DNA of 53,112 nucleotides from Actinomycetota bacterium (GCA_016185305.1 JACPNV010000045.1:1-53112), one strand, 5' to 3'. Positions 1 through 7,392 are shown, numbered from the stretch's first letter. Numbers and translations are program-made. The notes: a model not told the origin generated them from the sequence alone.

Positions 1-2
1 AG

Positions 3-128
3 GGCACCAACTCACTCGTCCAAGCCGCCAAACGCCGGGCACGCGGGTACCGCTCCAAAGCCAAGATGATCACCATCATCTACCTCATCGCCGGCAAACT
101 CCCGTTACCCGAAATCCACACGATCTAG
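3..128 (+). CDS. ISL3-family transposase, C-terminal end (cut by window edge)
   Basis: The first 41 codons of the window read, in frame three, a basic tail with the motif NSLVQAAKRRARGYRSKAK followed by a hydrophobic stretch and a stop. This resembles the conserved C-terminus of ISL3-family (DDE) transposases, where an ARGYR-type motif precedes a short hydrophobic helix. The rest of the gene lies left of the window, so intactness cannot be judged. The ten bases after the stop (cgaggagcc) resemble the terminal GAAGAGCC typical of ISL3 inverted repeats, so the element probably ends near position 138. The assignment rests only on this short tail. Confidence 0.6.
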   Translation, partial: GTNSLVQAAKRRARGYRSKAKMITIIYLIAGKLPLPEIHTI

Positions 129-360
129 CGAGGAGCCTGAAGGCGTAGGAGAAATCCTCGCGATCAGCGCGACATCTCGCCGCCCGTGGGGTGGGTGTAA
201 CAGGTATGCGCACCAAGACGCCCGTGAGGGCGCGTGCAACCGGACCGCGCCGTCCGTCGTTCTTGGGACTTCTCGAAGGAATCGATTCAGTGAGGACCGT
301 CTCCAGGTTGTGTCCTATCAAGGATCACGCTTCTCGAGTTGACGGGCCGCATCCCGCGGC

Positions 361-732
361 TCAGCTGGCGTTGTTCCAGCGTTTGGCGTCGTGTTTGAGA
401 AGGAGGGCTTCGATGACGTCGCGGATGGTGCGGCGTTCGTCGTCGTCGAGTTGGCGGGTGGCTTCGAAGGCAAGGGTGAGGTCGGGGTCGCGGCCACGTT
501 CGTCGTGGTCGAACACCAACTGGTCGGTCGTGGTGTTGAGCGCGATGGCGAGGTTGCGGAGGACGTCGAGGGCGGGGGTGGTGGTTCCGGCTTCGTAGCG
601 GCGGATTTGGGAGACGTGGACGCCGACGTGGTCGGCGAGCTCGTTTTGGGTCAGGCCGCGGCGGTGGCGGATGTTGGCGAGTCGGTCGGCGAAGCCCATG
701 GCCGTGATCTCGGTGATGGTGGTGGTGGCCAT
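361..732 (-). CDS. XRE-family HTH transcriptional regulator
   Basis: This 123-residue protein carries a Cro/C1-type helix-turn-helix at about residues 14-70 (RLANIRHRRGLTQNELADHV, then VSQIRRYEAGTTTPALDVL). The tail is charged and has no recognisable sensor domain. XRE proteins of this size often act as autorepressors or as antitoxin-like regulators. No toxin or ImmA-type peptidase gene is visible beside it. The ATG is preceded by AAGGAG about nine bases upstream, which supports the chosen start; a second in-frame Met lies at residue 12. It sits between two transposase remnants, so it may be cargo left from a mobile element. DNA-binding function is confident; its target is unknown. Confidence 0.85.
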   Translation of the reverse strand: MATTTITEITAMGFADRLANIRHRRGLTQNELADHVGVHVSQIRRYEAGTTTPALDVLRNLAIALNTTTDQLVFDHDERGRDPDLTLAFEATRQLDDDERRTIRDVIEALLLKHDAKRWNNAS

Positions 733-1125
733 AGGGGTGGGCTCCTTGGGGGTCCTTGACGGTGGCGTGCGAAATCGCGACTCGGGGTCGCTGCTCGTGT
801 CCCAGAACGGGGTCGGCGCGGCGGGCCCCCGACGTCGACTACCTCATCTCACGTGCGCGCTCGAGCTGCAGGGCTTGCACTTGAAGCGCCCAAATGGATA
901 CATTGCGTACAACATGCGCAGCACTGCGGTGCTTCGCTGCAGCTACCTGTTCTTGCCGGCTGTGTGCATTGATGTTGTCGGGAGCGGCCGTCGGGACCTT
1001 GCTCCCTATCAACGGGCAGAGCTGAAGCCGAATGAAGCGGAGGCCCCCGCTCCCCACTTCCACGCCGAGATCACGGTGCTCAAGGGAGCGACTGAGCGTG
1101 GCCTGGTTCCTTTGGCCATGGGCGT
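733..1125. other. Intergenic stretch with no supported gene
   Basis: This stretch holds the promoter side of the XRE regulator and then about 350 bases in which no open frame shows a recognisable protein pattern. Long frames cross it on both strands, but they have the Arg/Pro/Ser-rich composition of GC-rich shadow frames. It ends where an IS256-type transposase fragment begins. Confidence 0.5.
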
Positions 1126-1393
1126 TTGCAACGGCACGACACCGAAGACGGTGCACACCGAGCTCGGCGACCTCCGGTTGGACATGCCCCGAGACCGGAA
1201 CTCAGAGTTCGAGCCGCAGATCTTGCCGAAGGGCCAGACCCACTGGGACGGCTTCGATGACCGGATCACTCGTTGTACGCCGGCGGGATGACCTATGAGG
1301 AGATCAGGGCCCACTTCGCGGAGATCTACGGGATCTCGATGTCGAAGGACTTCATCTCCAAGGTCACCGACCGGGTGCTCGAGGAGGCGCGTC
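1126..1393 (+). pseudogene. IS256-family transposase fragment, frameshifted
   Basis: Two frames together read a central piece of an IS256-family mutator-type transposase. The first gives NGTTPKTVHTELGDLRLDMP plus a PRDR motif and FEPQI. About 12 codons later the reading continues in another frame as LYAGGMTYEEIRAHFAEIYG, SMSKDFIS and KVTDRVLEEA. One frame change near position 1268 is therefore needed. The N-terminal region, most of the DDE core and the terminal repeats are missing. The right end butts directly against an antisense acyl-CoA dehydrogenase fragment. It is a dead remnant; only the family assignment is secure. Confidence 0.8.
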
Positions 1394-1395
1394 GG

Positions 1396-1567
1396 ACGCC
1401 ACGGTGAGCTTCTGCTCGAGCGTGACGCCGTCGGCGTTGGGATCGACGAGCAGCAGGTCGATGTCGGTGTCGCCGTCGCCGGTGCGGACCGCAACGACGA
1501 GCCGTTCGGCCGACGACGCGAACGCCACGTGGCACTTGGTGCCGGTGAAGGCGAGGCGATGGACGCC
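1396..1567 (-). pseudogene. Acyl-CoA dehydrogenase middle-domain fragment
   Basis: About 58 codons on the minus strand read LAFTGTKCHVAFASSAERLV, VAVRTGDGDTDIDLLLVDPN and GVTLEQKL. This looks like the beta-barrel middle domain of acyl-CoA dehydrogenases, in which a GTK motif starts the FAD-facing strand and a DLFLVDP-like strand follows. Both ends are missing and the surrounding codons lose the pattern at once, so this is a scar of a larger gene. It joins the IS256 fragment with no spacer. A degenerate acyl-CoA dehydrogenase is the best reading, but the piece is short. Confidence 0.55.
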
Positions 1568-1625
1568 GACCTGCGTTCGCCACCGCATGCGTTGGCGAAA
1601 TCGTCTCGGCGGCGTGGTGGCTACT

Positions 1626-2843
1626 TCAGGCGGTGTGGTCGGTGGCGGTGGCGCGGTCGAGCCACTCCATACGAGTTCCCGAGGGGTGTGCGGTGCCGAG
1701 CAGTCGCGTCGTTTGCCCGCCCGCGAGGTACGCGGTGATCGACAGCACCCCGAAGACACCTCCACGGCGGTTGGCGTCGATGAGATGCGACGGCACGTCG
1801 GTTCCTTGGACCGTGTGACGAGCTTGCGTGCCGAGCGGCACGAGTGGGTCGAGCGAGATCCAGGCTACGTCGTGCTGCCGGGCGTGGGCGGCGAGCATGT
1901 CGTGAAGCCTCCGCTGCTCAGCTGCCTCGAAGAAGACCGCCGTATAGGTATCGATGACGCACACCAGGGCGGCACCGGAGAAGCGCTCGAGCACGCCGGG
2001 AAGGATCTCGTTGGCTTCACCCCGGATGATCTCGAGGTCGGCGTCGCGCACGGCCTCGATAGCATGCCGAGCGCGTTCCAACGCTCCTACCTCTGGCGGA
2101 AGGCAGGCCTTCAGCCAGGCGCATGCCTCGGTGTCGTTGACATCGATCGGGTGCAGGTCGATGCCCACGCGGTCAGCGATGACGGGCAGACGGTGACATC
2201 GCGGCGACAGCGTTCCCGTCAGATCACAAGTAATCTGCATCGCCGACGTTGGCGGGCCCATCCGCAGACCATCGCTGAAGCGGTACTCGTAGTGATCCGC
2301 CAGGAGGCCAAACCCCGCTCCGGTCCCGATGTCCACGATCGCCACCTGGCGGCCGGGTGCCAGGTCGTTCAGCACGCCGAGAGCGCTAGCGATCTGGGCG
2401 CAACGGGCAACCTCGTTCATCTGGTAGGTCCGATCGCTCCACACGGCGGCCAACTCCTGTCGATGCTGCAAGCAGAACGCTCGGTAGCGCTCGGCGAAGT
2501 GCCCATCGACGACGAGCAGCGTTCGAACGTCCGTGGACGGAAGGTACGCAGCGAACGGCTCCTCTGGATAGCGATCAGCGAGATACAGGACCGACGCCAC
2601 GAACAACAACGCCGGAAGGCGGTCCGGCGGAATCTCCGCGGCAACGGTCAAGAGTTCGTTGTCTTCGGCGAGCACGTCGAACAGCGACCCGGTGAGGCGC
2701 CAGCTCGGCAGCGCACCGGGTCCGGACCAGCCACGTCCGACCTCGAGCGCCTGATCCCGGACGAGCGCCAATGCTTCAGACACCCGGCCAGCGTCGCGCT
2801 CGGCGACGAGCTGGGCTCGCCCACGCCTGCTCCGTAGACCCAA
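1626..2843 (-). CDS. DUF2332 family protein
   Basis: The 405-residue product matches the layout of the DUF2332 family. It has an N-terminal helical region with a VLYLADRYPEEPFAAYLPS segment, a central glycine-rich motif (IVDIGTGAGFGLLADHYEYR) resembling a Rossmann or methyltransferase-like loop, and a C-terminal part ending in LLGTAHPSGTRMEWLD. The family is widespread in actinobacteria and its function is not established. The start given is a TTG only 20 bases from the vapB start on the other strand. A GTG 20 codons further in (position 2783) is an equally reasonable start. It is not part of the toxin-antitoxin operon but shares its promoter region. Confidence 0.85.
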   Translation of the reverse strand: MGLRSRRGRAQLVAERDAGRVSEALALVRDQALEVGRGWSGPGALPSWRLTGSLFDVLAEDNELLTVAAEIPPDRLPALLFVASVLYLADRYPEEPFAAYLPSTDVRTLLVVDGHFAERYRAFCLQHRQELAAVWSDRTYQMNEVARCAQIASALGVLNDLAPGRQVAIVDIGTGAGFGLLADHYEYRFSDGLRMGPPTSAMQITCDLTGTLSPRCHRLPVIADRVGIDLHPIDVNDTEACAWLKACLPPEVGALERARHAIEAVRDADLEIIRGEANEILPGVLERFSGAALVCVIDTYTAVFFEAAEQRRLHDMLAAHARQHDVAWISLDPLVPLGTQARHTVQGTDVPSHLIDANRRGGVFGVLSITAYLAGGQTTRLLGTAHPSGTRMEWLDRATATDHTA

Positions 2844-2851
2844 TGCGCTGG

Positions 2852-2857
2852 TAATCT
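2852..2857 (+). promoter_or_regulatory. Candidate -10 element for a leaderless vapBC transcript
   Basis: The hexamer TAATCT lies six bases before the vapB ATG, which places the expected transcription start on or next to the start codon. No Shine-Dalgarno sequence is present between them. Together these suggest a leaderless mRNA, which is common in actinobacteria. No convincing -35 element is visible. The position is inferred from pattern only. Confidence 0.45.
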
Positions 2858-2863
2858 ACTGGC

Positions 2864-3097
2864 ATGCGGGCAACCATCGACAAGGCAGGGAGGCTCGTCA
2901 TCCCCAAGCCGCTCCGCGATCGGCTCGGGCTCCGTCCCGGCGAGGTGGATATCACCGCTGATGGCACGGCCCTTCGGGTGGAGTCCATCGCCGGCGAGGG
3001 GCTCACGAAGAAATCAGGGCGTCTGGTGATCCCTGCTTCTGGTCTCGCCATCGGCGACGACGAAGTCCGGGCGATGCGTGATGCCGACCAGAAGTGA
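2864..3097 (+). CDS. vapB: VapB-type antitoxin, AbrB/MazE fold
   Basis: The 77-residue product begins with a swapped-hairpin AbrB DNA-binding domain (MRATIDKAGRLVIPKPLRDR then LGLRPGEVDI), typical of antitoxins that bind their own promoter. The C-terminal half would wrap around the toxin. The motif GRLVIP occurs twice, at residues 9-14 and 52-57. The gene overlaps vapC by 17 bases, the usual arrangement for coupled translation. Antitoxins of this class neutralise a PIN-domain RNase and repress the operon. Its location in a region full of transposase remnants fits an accessory module. Confidence 0.85.
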   Translation: MRATIDKAGRLVIPKPLRDRLGLRPGEVDITADGTALRVESIAGEGLTKKSGRLVIPASGLAIGDDEVRAMRDADQK

Positions 3098-3521
3098 CGT
3101 CCCCGACGTTCTGGTCGACACGAGCGTCGCGGTTGCGTTGGTTGTCGCTGACCACCAAAACCACGAGGAAACGCTCGAGGCGATCGGCAAGCGTCGGCTC
3201 GGTCTGGCCGGTCACGCCGCGTTCGAGACCTTCTCGGTGCTGACCCGTCTGCCTCCGCCGGCTCGTCGCAGCCCGGCCGTGGTCGCCGAGCTGCTCGCCG
3301 CCAACTTCCCCGGCAGTCGCTACCTCTCGGCCTCGGCGGCGAAACGCCTGATGTCCCGCTTGGTACGCATCGGCATCGCCGGAGGCTCGGTGTACGACGC
3401 GTTGGTCGGCGCCGCCGCGAAAGAGCACGGACTTGTGTTGGCAACACGAGATCGACGAGCGATCGACACCTACCGCGCGCTCGACGTCAGCATCGAGATC
3501 GTGCCCGATTTCCGCTCTTGA
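3081..3521 (+). CDS. vapC: VapC-type toxin, PIN-domain ribonuclease
   Basis: The 146-residue protein shows the acidic quartet expected of PIN-domain RNases: D13 (VLVDTS), E49 (HAAFETFS), D106 (GGSVYDAL) and D124 (ATRDRRA). These residues coordinate the metal ion used to cut RNA, often tRNA in known VapC toxins. The ATG chosen follows a GTG in the same frame three bases upstream. The gene overlaps vapB, so the two are co-translated. All catalytic residues are present, so the toxin looks active. Its stop codon lies inside a perfect 16-base palindrome that precedes the next gene. Confidence 0.88.
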   Translation: MPTRSDVPDVLVDTSVAVALVVADHQNHEETLEAIGKRRLGLAGHAAFETFSVLTRLPPPARRSPAVVAELLAANFPGSRYLSASAAKRLMSRLVRIGIAGGSVYDALVGAAAKEHGLVLATRDRRAIDTYRALDVSIEIVPDFRS

Positions 3522-3533
3522 CCGATCGGTCAA
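3518..3533. promoter_or_regulatory. Perfect 16-bp palindrome, candidate repressor operator
   Basis: The sequence TTGACCGATCGGTCAA is identical to its reverse complement. It overlaps the last bases of vapC and lies 67 bases before the start of the broken SDR gene. Perfect palindromes of this size upstream of SDR or fatty-acid genes are often TetR-family operators. No TetR gene is in view, so the binding partner is unknown. It may have outlived the gene it controlled. Confidence 0.5.
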
Positions 3534-3600
3534 TATGCCGTCCCGCCATGAAGAAGAAGCTCGGGTCGGCCAGACCCATGGCAGTCGAGGCGGGAGCCTG

Positions 3601-4270
3601 ATGGACATCACCGGAGCATCAGCCATCCTCACCGGCGGAGCATCGGGCCTGGGTGCCGCCACCGTCAAGCGTCTCGCCGAGAAGGGCGCCAGGGTGGTGA
3701 TCTTCGATCTCGAGAAGCAGACCGCCCGGGGCAAGTCGCTCGCCGACGAGGTGGGCGGCGTGTTCTGTGCGGTCGACGTGACGAGCACCGACGACATCAT
3801 CGCCGGCGTCGACACGGCCAAGGAGATCGCGCCGCTGCGTGTCCTCGTGAACTGTGCCGGCATCGGTTGGGCCGGCCGCACGATCGGCAAGGACGGCCAG
3901 TACGAATCGGCGTTCAACATCGACATGTTCAAGCTGGTGATGAGCATCAACCTGGTCGGCACGTTCGACTGCATCCGCCTCGCGGCGACCGCCATGAGCC
4001 AGACCGAACCCCTTGCCGACGGCGAGCGCGGCTCGATCGTCAACACGGCGTCCGTGGCGCCTTCGACGGCCAGATCGGTCAGTGCTCGTACTCGGCGTCC
4101 AAGGGCGGTGTCGTCGACATGACCCTGCCGATCGTCCGCGACCTGTCGGCGGTCGGCATCCGCGTCAACACGATCGCCCCGGGCTCATCGACACGCCGAT
4201 CTACGGCGAGGGCGAACTCTCCGAGCAGTTCAAGTCCCGCCTGCAGGAGGGCGTGCTGTTCCCGAAGCGC
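3601..4270 (+). pseudogene. Short-chain dehydrogenase (HSD10-like), frameshifted and truncated
   Basis: The reading frame starts well: a purine-rich ribosome site precedes the ATG, and the glycine-rich NAD motif TGGASGLG is at residues 11-18, followed by the NCAGIGWAG strand. It resembles bacterial 3-hydroxyacyl-CoA dehydrogenases of the SDR type. Near position 4055 one base seems to be missing, after which the catalytic part ([15 protein letters not shown], then [11 protein letters not shown]) continues in a second frame. Near 4185 a further missing base moves it to a third frame ([20 protein letters not shown]). The gene then stops matching after FPKR, where it meets an antisense gene. About 30 C-terminal residues are absent. 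Both frame changes lie in G/C runs, so sequencing error is possible, but the truncation is real. Confidence 0.8.
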
Positions 4271-4271
4271 A

Positions 4272-4797
4272 CACCACCCCGGTCGTCGAGCACGATGCCG
4301 GTGCGGATGACGGCGGTGCGGATACCGGCGTCGATTGCGGGCTGGGCGGCACTCTCCCACGCCTGGCAGACCTCGCTGAGGAACAGATCGCCCGGGCCGC
4401 TCTGCTCGTTCAAGATCTCGTCGCCGCGGTCGCCGTAGTACCCGATCGCCGACCCGGTCACGAGCACTTCGGGCCCGCCGCCGATGGTGGCAAGCATGTC
4501 GGCGAGCGTGGTGGCGAGCAGGCGGGTGCCCTTCTCGCGGCTCTGCTTGACGACCCGTTTCCGGTGGTCGGACCAACGCCTGTCGGCGATGCCCGCGCCG
4601 GCGAGGTGCACCACGGCGTCGACGCCTTCGAACCCACCGGCATCGATGGTGCCGCCACCCGGGTCCCAGCCGATGGTGGCTTCGTTGGAGCCGATGGTGC
4701 CCCGCGTGACGCGAACGAGTTGGTGGCCCTCGGCGGTGAGCGCACGCCCCAGTGCCATCCGGATGAGCCCGGTCGAACTGGTGACCGCGACCTTCAG
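4272..4797 (-). pseudogene. TIGR01777-type NAD-dependent epimerase, truncated
   Basis: The frame reads LKVAVTSSTGLIRMALGRAL and GVDAVVHLAGAGIADRRW, then LVTGSAIGYYGDRGDE and [20 protein letters not shown]. This is the pattern of the TIGR01777 (YfcH-like) sugar-epimerase-related family. Two signs of decay are visible. The start codon appears to be CTG where the family has ATG, and the dinucleotide-binding motif has lost two of its glycines (TSSTGLIR instead of TGxTGLIG). About 125 C-terminal residues are missing, ending at IVLDDRGG where the gene meets the truncated SDR tail to tail. It is very unlikely to be functional. Confidence 0.75.
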
Positions 4798-4821
4798 GGG
4801 CCGGAGGCTAGTGCCGTGCGC

Positions 4822-5148
4822 CTACTTCAAGTTCTGGATGATCGATGCCTCGGTGTCGCCCATCTTCTTCAGCATGTTGCTCAACGCCGAGATCATTTTG
4901 GATCGGCTGTCCATGTACACCTGGTTACGGAGGCTCTGGAGCGAGCCCATGTCGCCCAGGGCTTCGGCCCCACGGCCGGCCGGCGCGCCGCGGTGCATGG
5001 TGAACCCCTCGGTGTCGTTGCTCTCGTCGTCGCCGAGTCGAGCCGTGGCGAGCCAGGCCTCGACCATGGCTTCGAGCACCTCTCGGTCGCCAGCGGACGA
5101 CGCTCGGTAGAGCGCCATGAGCCGGTGTTCAAACGATTGCTCTTCCAT
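4822..5148 (-). CDS. Conserved-looking small acidic protein of unknown function
   Basis: The 108-residue product starts at an ATG preceded by GGGAGG with proper spacing. It has an N-terminal helical part (HRLMALYRASSAGDREVLEA) and a C-terminal helical part (MDSRSKMISALSNMLKKMGD). The residues between are polar and acidic. I do not recognise a family. There is no signal peptide or membrane segment, so it is likely cytoplasmic. It is divergent from a truncated LapA-type gene and shares about 95 bases of promoter region with it. Codon use and the good ribosome site support a real gene. Confidence 0.6.
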   Translation of the reverse strand: MEEQSFEHRLMALYRASSAGDREVLEAMVEAWLATARLGDDESNDTEGFTMHRGAPAGRGAEALGDMGSLQSLRNQVYMDSRSKMISALSNMLKKMGDTEASIIQNLK

Positions 5149-5243
5149 GAGCACCTCCCGCCGGATCACGGCAGTGCCGGCCGCTCTGACACGGTACCCG
5201 CACGTCTCGGTACCCATGAGGGGCCGCCGTACCGGAGGTGCGC

Positions 5244-5393
5244 ATGACGCTCGAACATCGCGCCGGTGACGATGCGAATCGCGCGAAGGACCAACGGTCA
5301 CAGGTCGCGCACCTCATAGCCGCCTCGGTGCTCGGCGCCGTCCTGCTGGCGTTCATCTTGCAGAACACGGCCAGCGTCTCACTCACGTGGTTG
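5244..5393 (+). pseudogene. LapA/DUF1049-type membrane protein, N-terminal piece cut by IS3 remnant
   Basis: The ATG has a GGAGG five bases upstream. The product begins with a polar stretch and then a hydrophobic segment ending in the FILQNTASVSLTWL pattern. This pattern marks the first membrane helix and loop of LapA (DUF1049) proteins, which normally continue with a second helix and a coiled-coil tail. Here the frame runs straight into antisense IS3 transposase sequence, so only about 50 codons of the original remain. Membrane insertion of the stub is possible but function is unlikely. Confidence 0.65.
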
Positions 5394-5401
5394 AGCCGCA
5401 T

Positions 5402-5731
5402 AAAGGCTGCTGCCCGGCGCAGGATCTCGTTCGCCCGACGCAGCTCCTTGAGCTCTTGCTCGAGCTTCTTGATCTGTTCGGCTTCCTCAGACGTCAAGCC
5501 AGGCTTGACACGTGTGTCAATGTCGGCTTGACGCGCCCATGAGCGCACCGACTCGACGCTGTAGCCGAGCTGATCGGCCACGCGCTTGACGGTCCCATGC
5601 TCGGTGCCGAGCTCGGCCCGGAGCTGACGCACCAGCCGCACTGCTTGAGCCTTCTCCGCGTCGCTGTAACGCCGCGTCGTCGGCTTCTTCGACGGTCCTT
5701 GTGTAGGCCTCGCCCTCTCATCCTCAATCAA
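5402..5731 (-). mobile_element. IS3-family insertion sequence remnant, OrfA only
   Basis: The frame reads a typical IS3 OrfA: a helix-turn-helix region (RYSDAEKAQAVRLVRQLRAE, VADQLGYSVESVRSWARQAD) followed by the leucine-zipper-like segment IKKLEQELKELRRANEILRR. It ends abruptly after RAAAF, where intact elements go on to the OrfA/OrfB frameshift site. OrfB, the DDE transposase, is absent. The likely start is a TTG just before IEDERARPT. The left terminus of the element may be near 5797, where the minus strand reads TGTTGACGC. The remaining boundary lies exactly in the LapA-type gene, so the other end was lost by deletion. Confidence 0.8.
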
Positions 5732-5830
5732 AGGTAGAGAGCCTCCGCGGATCCCAGGGCGGTTCATTCGAGACATCCCCGTGTTTTAGCGTCAACACAG
5801 CAACTGTGCGTCGGGCCTTGTCGAGGTTGG

Positions 5831-5983
5831 CTACGGCCGATCCAGGAGAGCCGCAAGATGCTCTGCTGCTTCGCGATCGCCCGCTGGCACCACATGGGCG
5901 TAGACGTTGAGCGTCGTCGACGCCCGCGCATGCGCAAGGCGACCGCTGACAACGGGGATCGCTTCGCCGACGGCGAGCATCAC
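5831..5983 (-). pseudogene. Tyrosine recombinase (integrase), C-terminal fragment
   Basis: About 50 codons on the minus strand read VVSGRLAHARASTTLNVYAH then VVPAGDREAAEHLAALLDRP and a stop. This is the end of a phage-type tyrosine recombinase: the LGHARASTT motif carries the region of the last catalytic His, and the NVYAH motif contains the nucleophilic Tyr. Here the usual LGH reads LAH. The upstream catalytic residues are gone. This short fragment was probably part of an integrase that brought in the surrounding genomic island. No attachment site could be identified. Confidence 0.7.
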
Positions 5984-6032
5984 GCACGGCTTCGCAGGCG
6001 GCAGACTCGTCGCCGATGTTGAGGCTCATGAG

Positions 6033-6448
6033 CGCCGTGGGTTCGTAGACGGCGTGTCGCCGTTTGAGTGGCGGCAGGGTGTGAAGCACGACGCTGTGGG
6101 GGTCATGGAGTTGGTCGGCGTCCCGCCCGGCACGCTCATCAGCCGGTCCTCCGATCTCGTTGACGTCGAGACCGACTGGGTGTTCCCGATGCTGAAGGCG
6201 ACGGACCTGCATCGAGACCGTCTCACGGCGGGCCGGTCCGTGATCCTCACACAGCGCTCCCTGGGCGACGACACTCAGTCGCTGGCCGACAGCGCACCCA
6301 AGCTCTGGTCGTACCTCGAAGTGAACCGCATGCCGCAGCACTCGATGAGCGCAAGTCGTCGATCTATCGCGGTCGACCTCGGTTCTCGATGTTCGGAATC
6401 GGCGACTACACGTTTGCACCGTGGAAGGCGGCAGTCTCAGGTCTTCAC
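6033..6448 (+). pseudogene. DNA adenine methyltransferase-like protein, C-terminal fragment, frameshifted
   Basis: The piece reads FEWRQGVKHDAVGVMEL, then WVFPMLKATDLH, ILTQRSLGDDTQSL, and APKLWSYLEVNR. After a frame change near 6360 it continues SIYRGRPRFSMFGIGDYTFA and PWKAAVSGLH. This order (W-R-x-G-x-K-H-D, P-x-L-K-x-x-D, Q-R-x-x-x-x-D-T, then R-P-R-F-S-x-F-G-x-x-x-Y-x-F-A-P-W-K) is that of the C-terminal target-recognition region of type II restriction-modification methyltransferases. The catalytic N-terminal half is missing. It ends close to an antisense exchanger fragment. It is inactive. Confidence 0.7.
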
Positions 6449-6484
6449 GCGTCGGGGTGCTTCCGCCTGGTGGCCCCTCAGGTC

Positions 6485-6771
6485 GAACGGAAGTGGTGCG
6501 ATGAGGGCTCCGGTGCCGAGCGCCACGAAGCAGATGGCGAACTTGGCGCCGATGACATCGCCGAACGCGATTGCGGGGGCGTCGCGCAGCGAGGCGGTCA
6601 CCGCGGTGGCCAGCTCTTCGGTTCGGCGCCGTCGAGCAGGAGGGCAAGCGCGAAGGCGCTCACGAGGAGCCGGGTCGACGCGACCGCAAGATGCTTCGCG
6701 AAGGTCTCCGCGCCCCACACGATGAGCGCGGCGCCCTCCAGTGCGATGACGAGCCAGCCGACGGTGCTCAC
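6485..6771 (-). pseudogene. Sodium/calcium exchanger-like (CaCA) N-terminal fragment, frameshifted
   Basis: A GTG-started frame reads GWLVIALEGAALIVWGAETF and STRLLVSAFALALLL, then after a frame change near 6615 continues ELATAVTASLRDAPAIAFGD and VIGAKFAICFVALGTGALIA. This resembles the first alpha-repeat of K+-independent Na+/Ca2+ exchangers of the YrbG type, where a GAEPEEL-AT-AS segment and a GDVIGAN motif line the ion path. Here the conserved N of GAN is K. Only about 95 of roughly 300 residues remain. The second alpha-repeat is missing, so transport is not possible. Confidence 0.6.
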
Positions 6772-6933
6772 TCCGCGAGTCTGGCCCGTTGACCTCCCGA
6801 CGACCGCCATCGCGTTCGGAGGTGGCTGCCGCGACATGCGACTTCGGGTCCACTGGCACCCGCGCAGGCCGGGGGTGCGGGGCACGCCCGTCCTGGTCGA
6901 TCGGCCTGTGGAGGCTGCTCGGGAATCCGGACT

Positions 6934-7392
6934 TCAGTCGCCTGGTGACGAAGCGCCGATGCCGAGATCGGCGGCGGTGGCCGGGCGCATCACACCGTTG
7001 TCGTTGGTGACGATCTCGAGGCCCTGTCGGGCGAAGCGTTCGAACAGGTCGGCCGTGGATCCGGCGAGGGTGTCGGGGAGGGCGTAGTACTCGTCGAGGA
7101 TCTGGCGGGCGATCGGGTCGTCGACGACCGTCGCGTCCCAGGTGATCTCGTCGTCGTGTTCGCCGATGTCGAAGTCGAAGAACGCACAGCATGCCTTCTC
7201 GCGGGCGGCGAGGTCGCGGATCTCCTCGGCGAGGCCGTCTCGGGCGCGGAATCGGAACCGGATGCCGGTATCGGTGCGTTCGCGGCCGGTCAGATCTGTG
7301 CTGAAGAGTCGGTCGTACTCGGCGAGTCGTTCTTCGGTGGTGTCAGAGGCGTCGGTCATGTCGCAGACGATGGGGATGGACTGGTCGATCAT
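6934..7392 (-). CDS. MerR-associated small protein with a KACCAF motif
   Basis: The 152-residue product starts at an ATG with GAGGAG upstream. It has the pattern IPIVCDMTDA at the N-terminus, then IRFRFRARDGLAEEIRDLAA followed by REKACCAFFDFDIG. Small actinobacterial proteins with a central E/K-x-CC-x-F/W motif are often found next to MerR-type metal regulators, but I cannot name an established function. The two adjacent cysteines and Cys11 could bind a soft metal. It is transcribed divergently from the MerR gene, and its promoter region contains the MerR-type dyad, so it is probably the regulated gene. Confidence 0.7.
   Translation of the reverse strand: MIDQSIPIVCDMTDASDTTEERLAEYDRLFSTDLTGRERTDTGIRFRFRARDGLAEEIRDLAAREKACCAFFDFDIGEHDDEITWDATVVDDPIARQILDEYYALPDTLAGSTADLFERFARQGLEIVTNDNGVMRPATAADLGIGASSPGD

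Noticed and set aside
1404..2837. Long plus-strand open frame of 477 codons opposite the DUF2332 gene
   Set aside because: It is the antisense of a well-supported DUF2332 gene and has no recognisable domain; GC-rich codon bias keeps such frames open.
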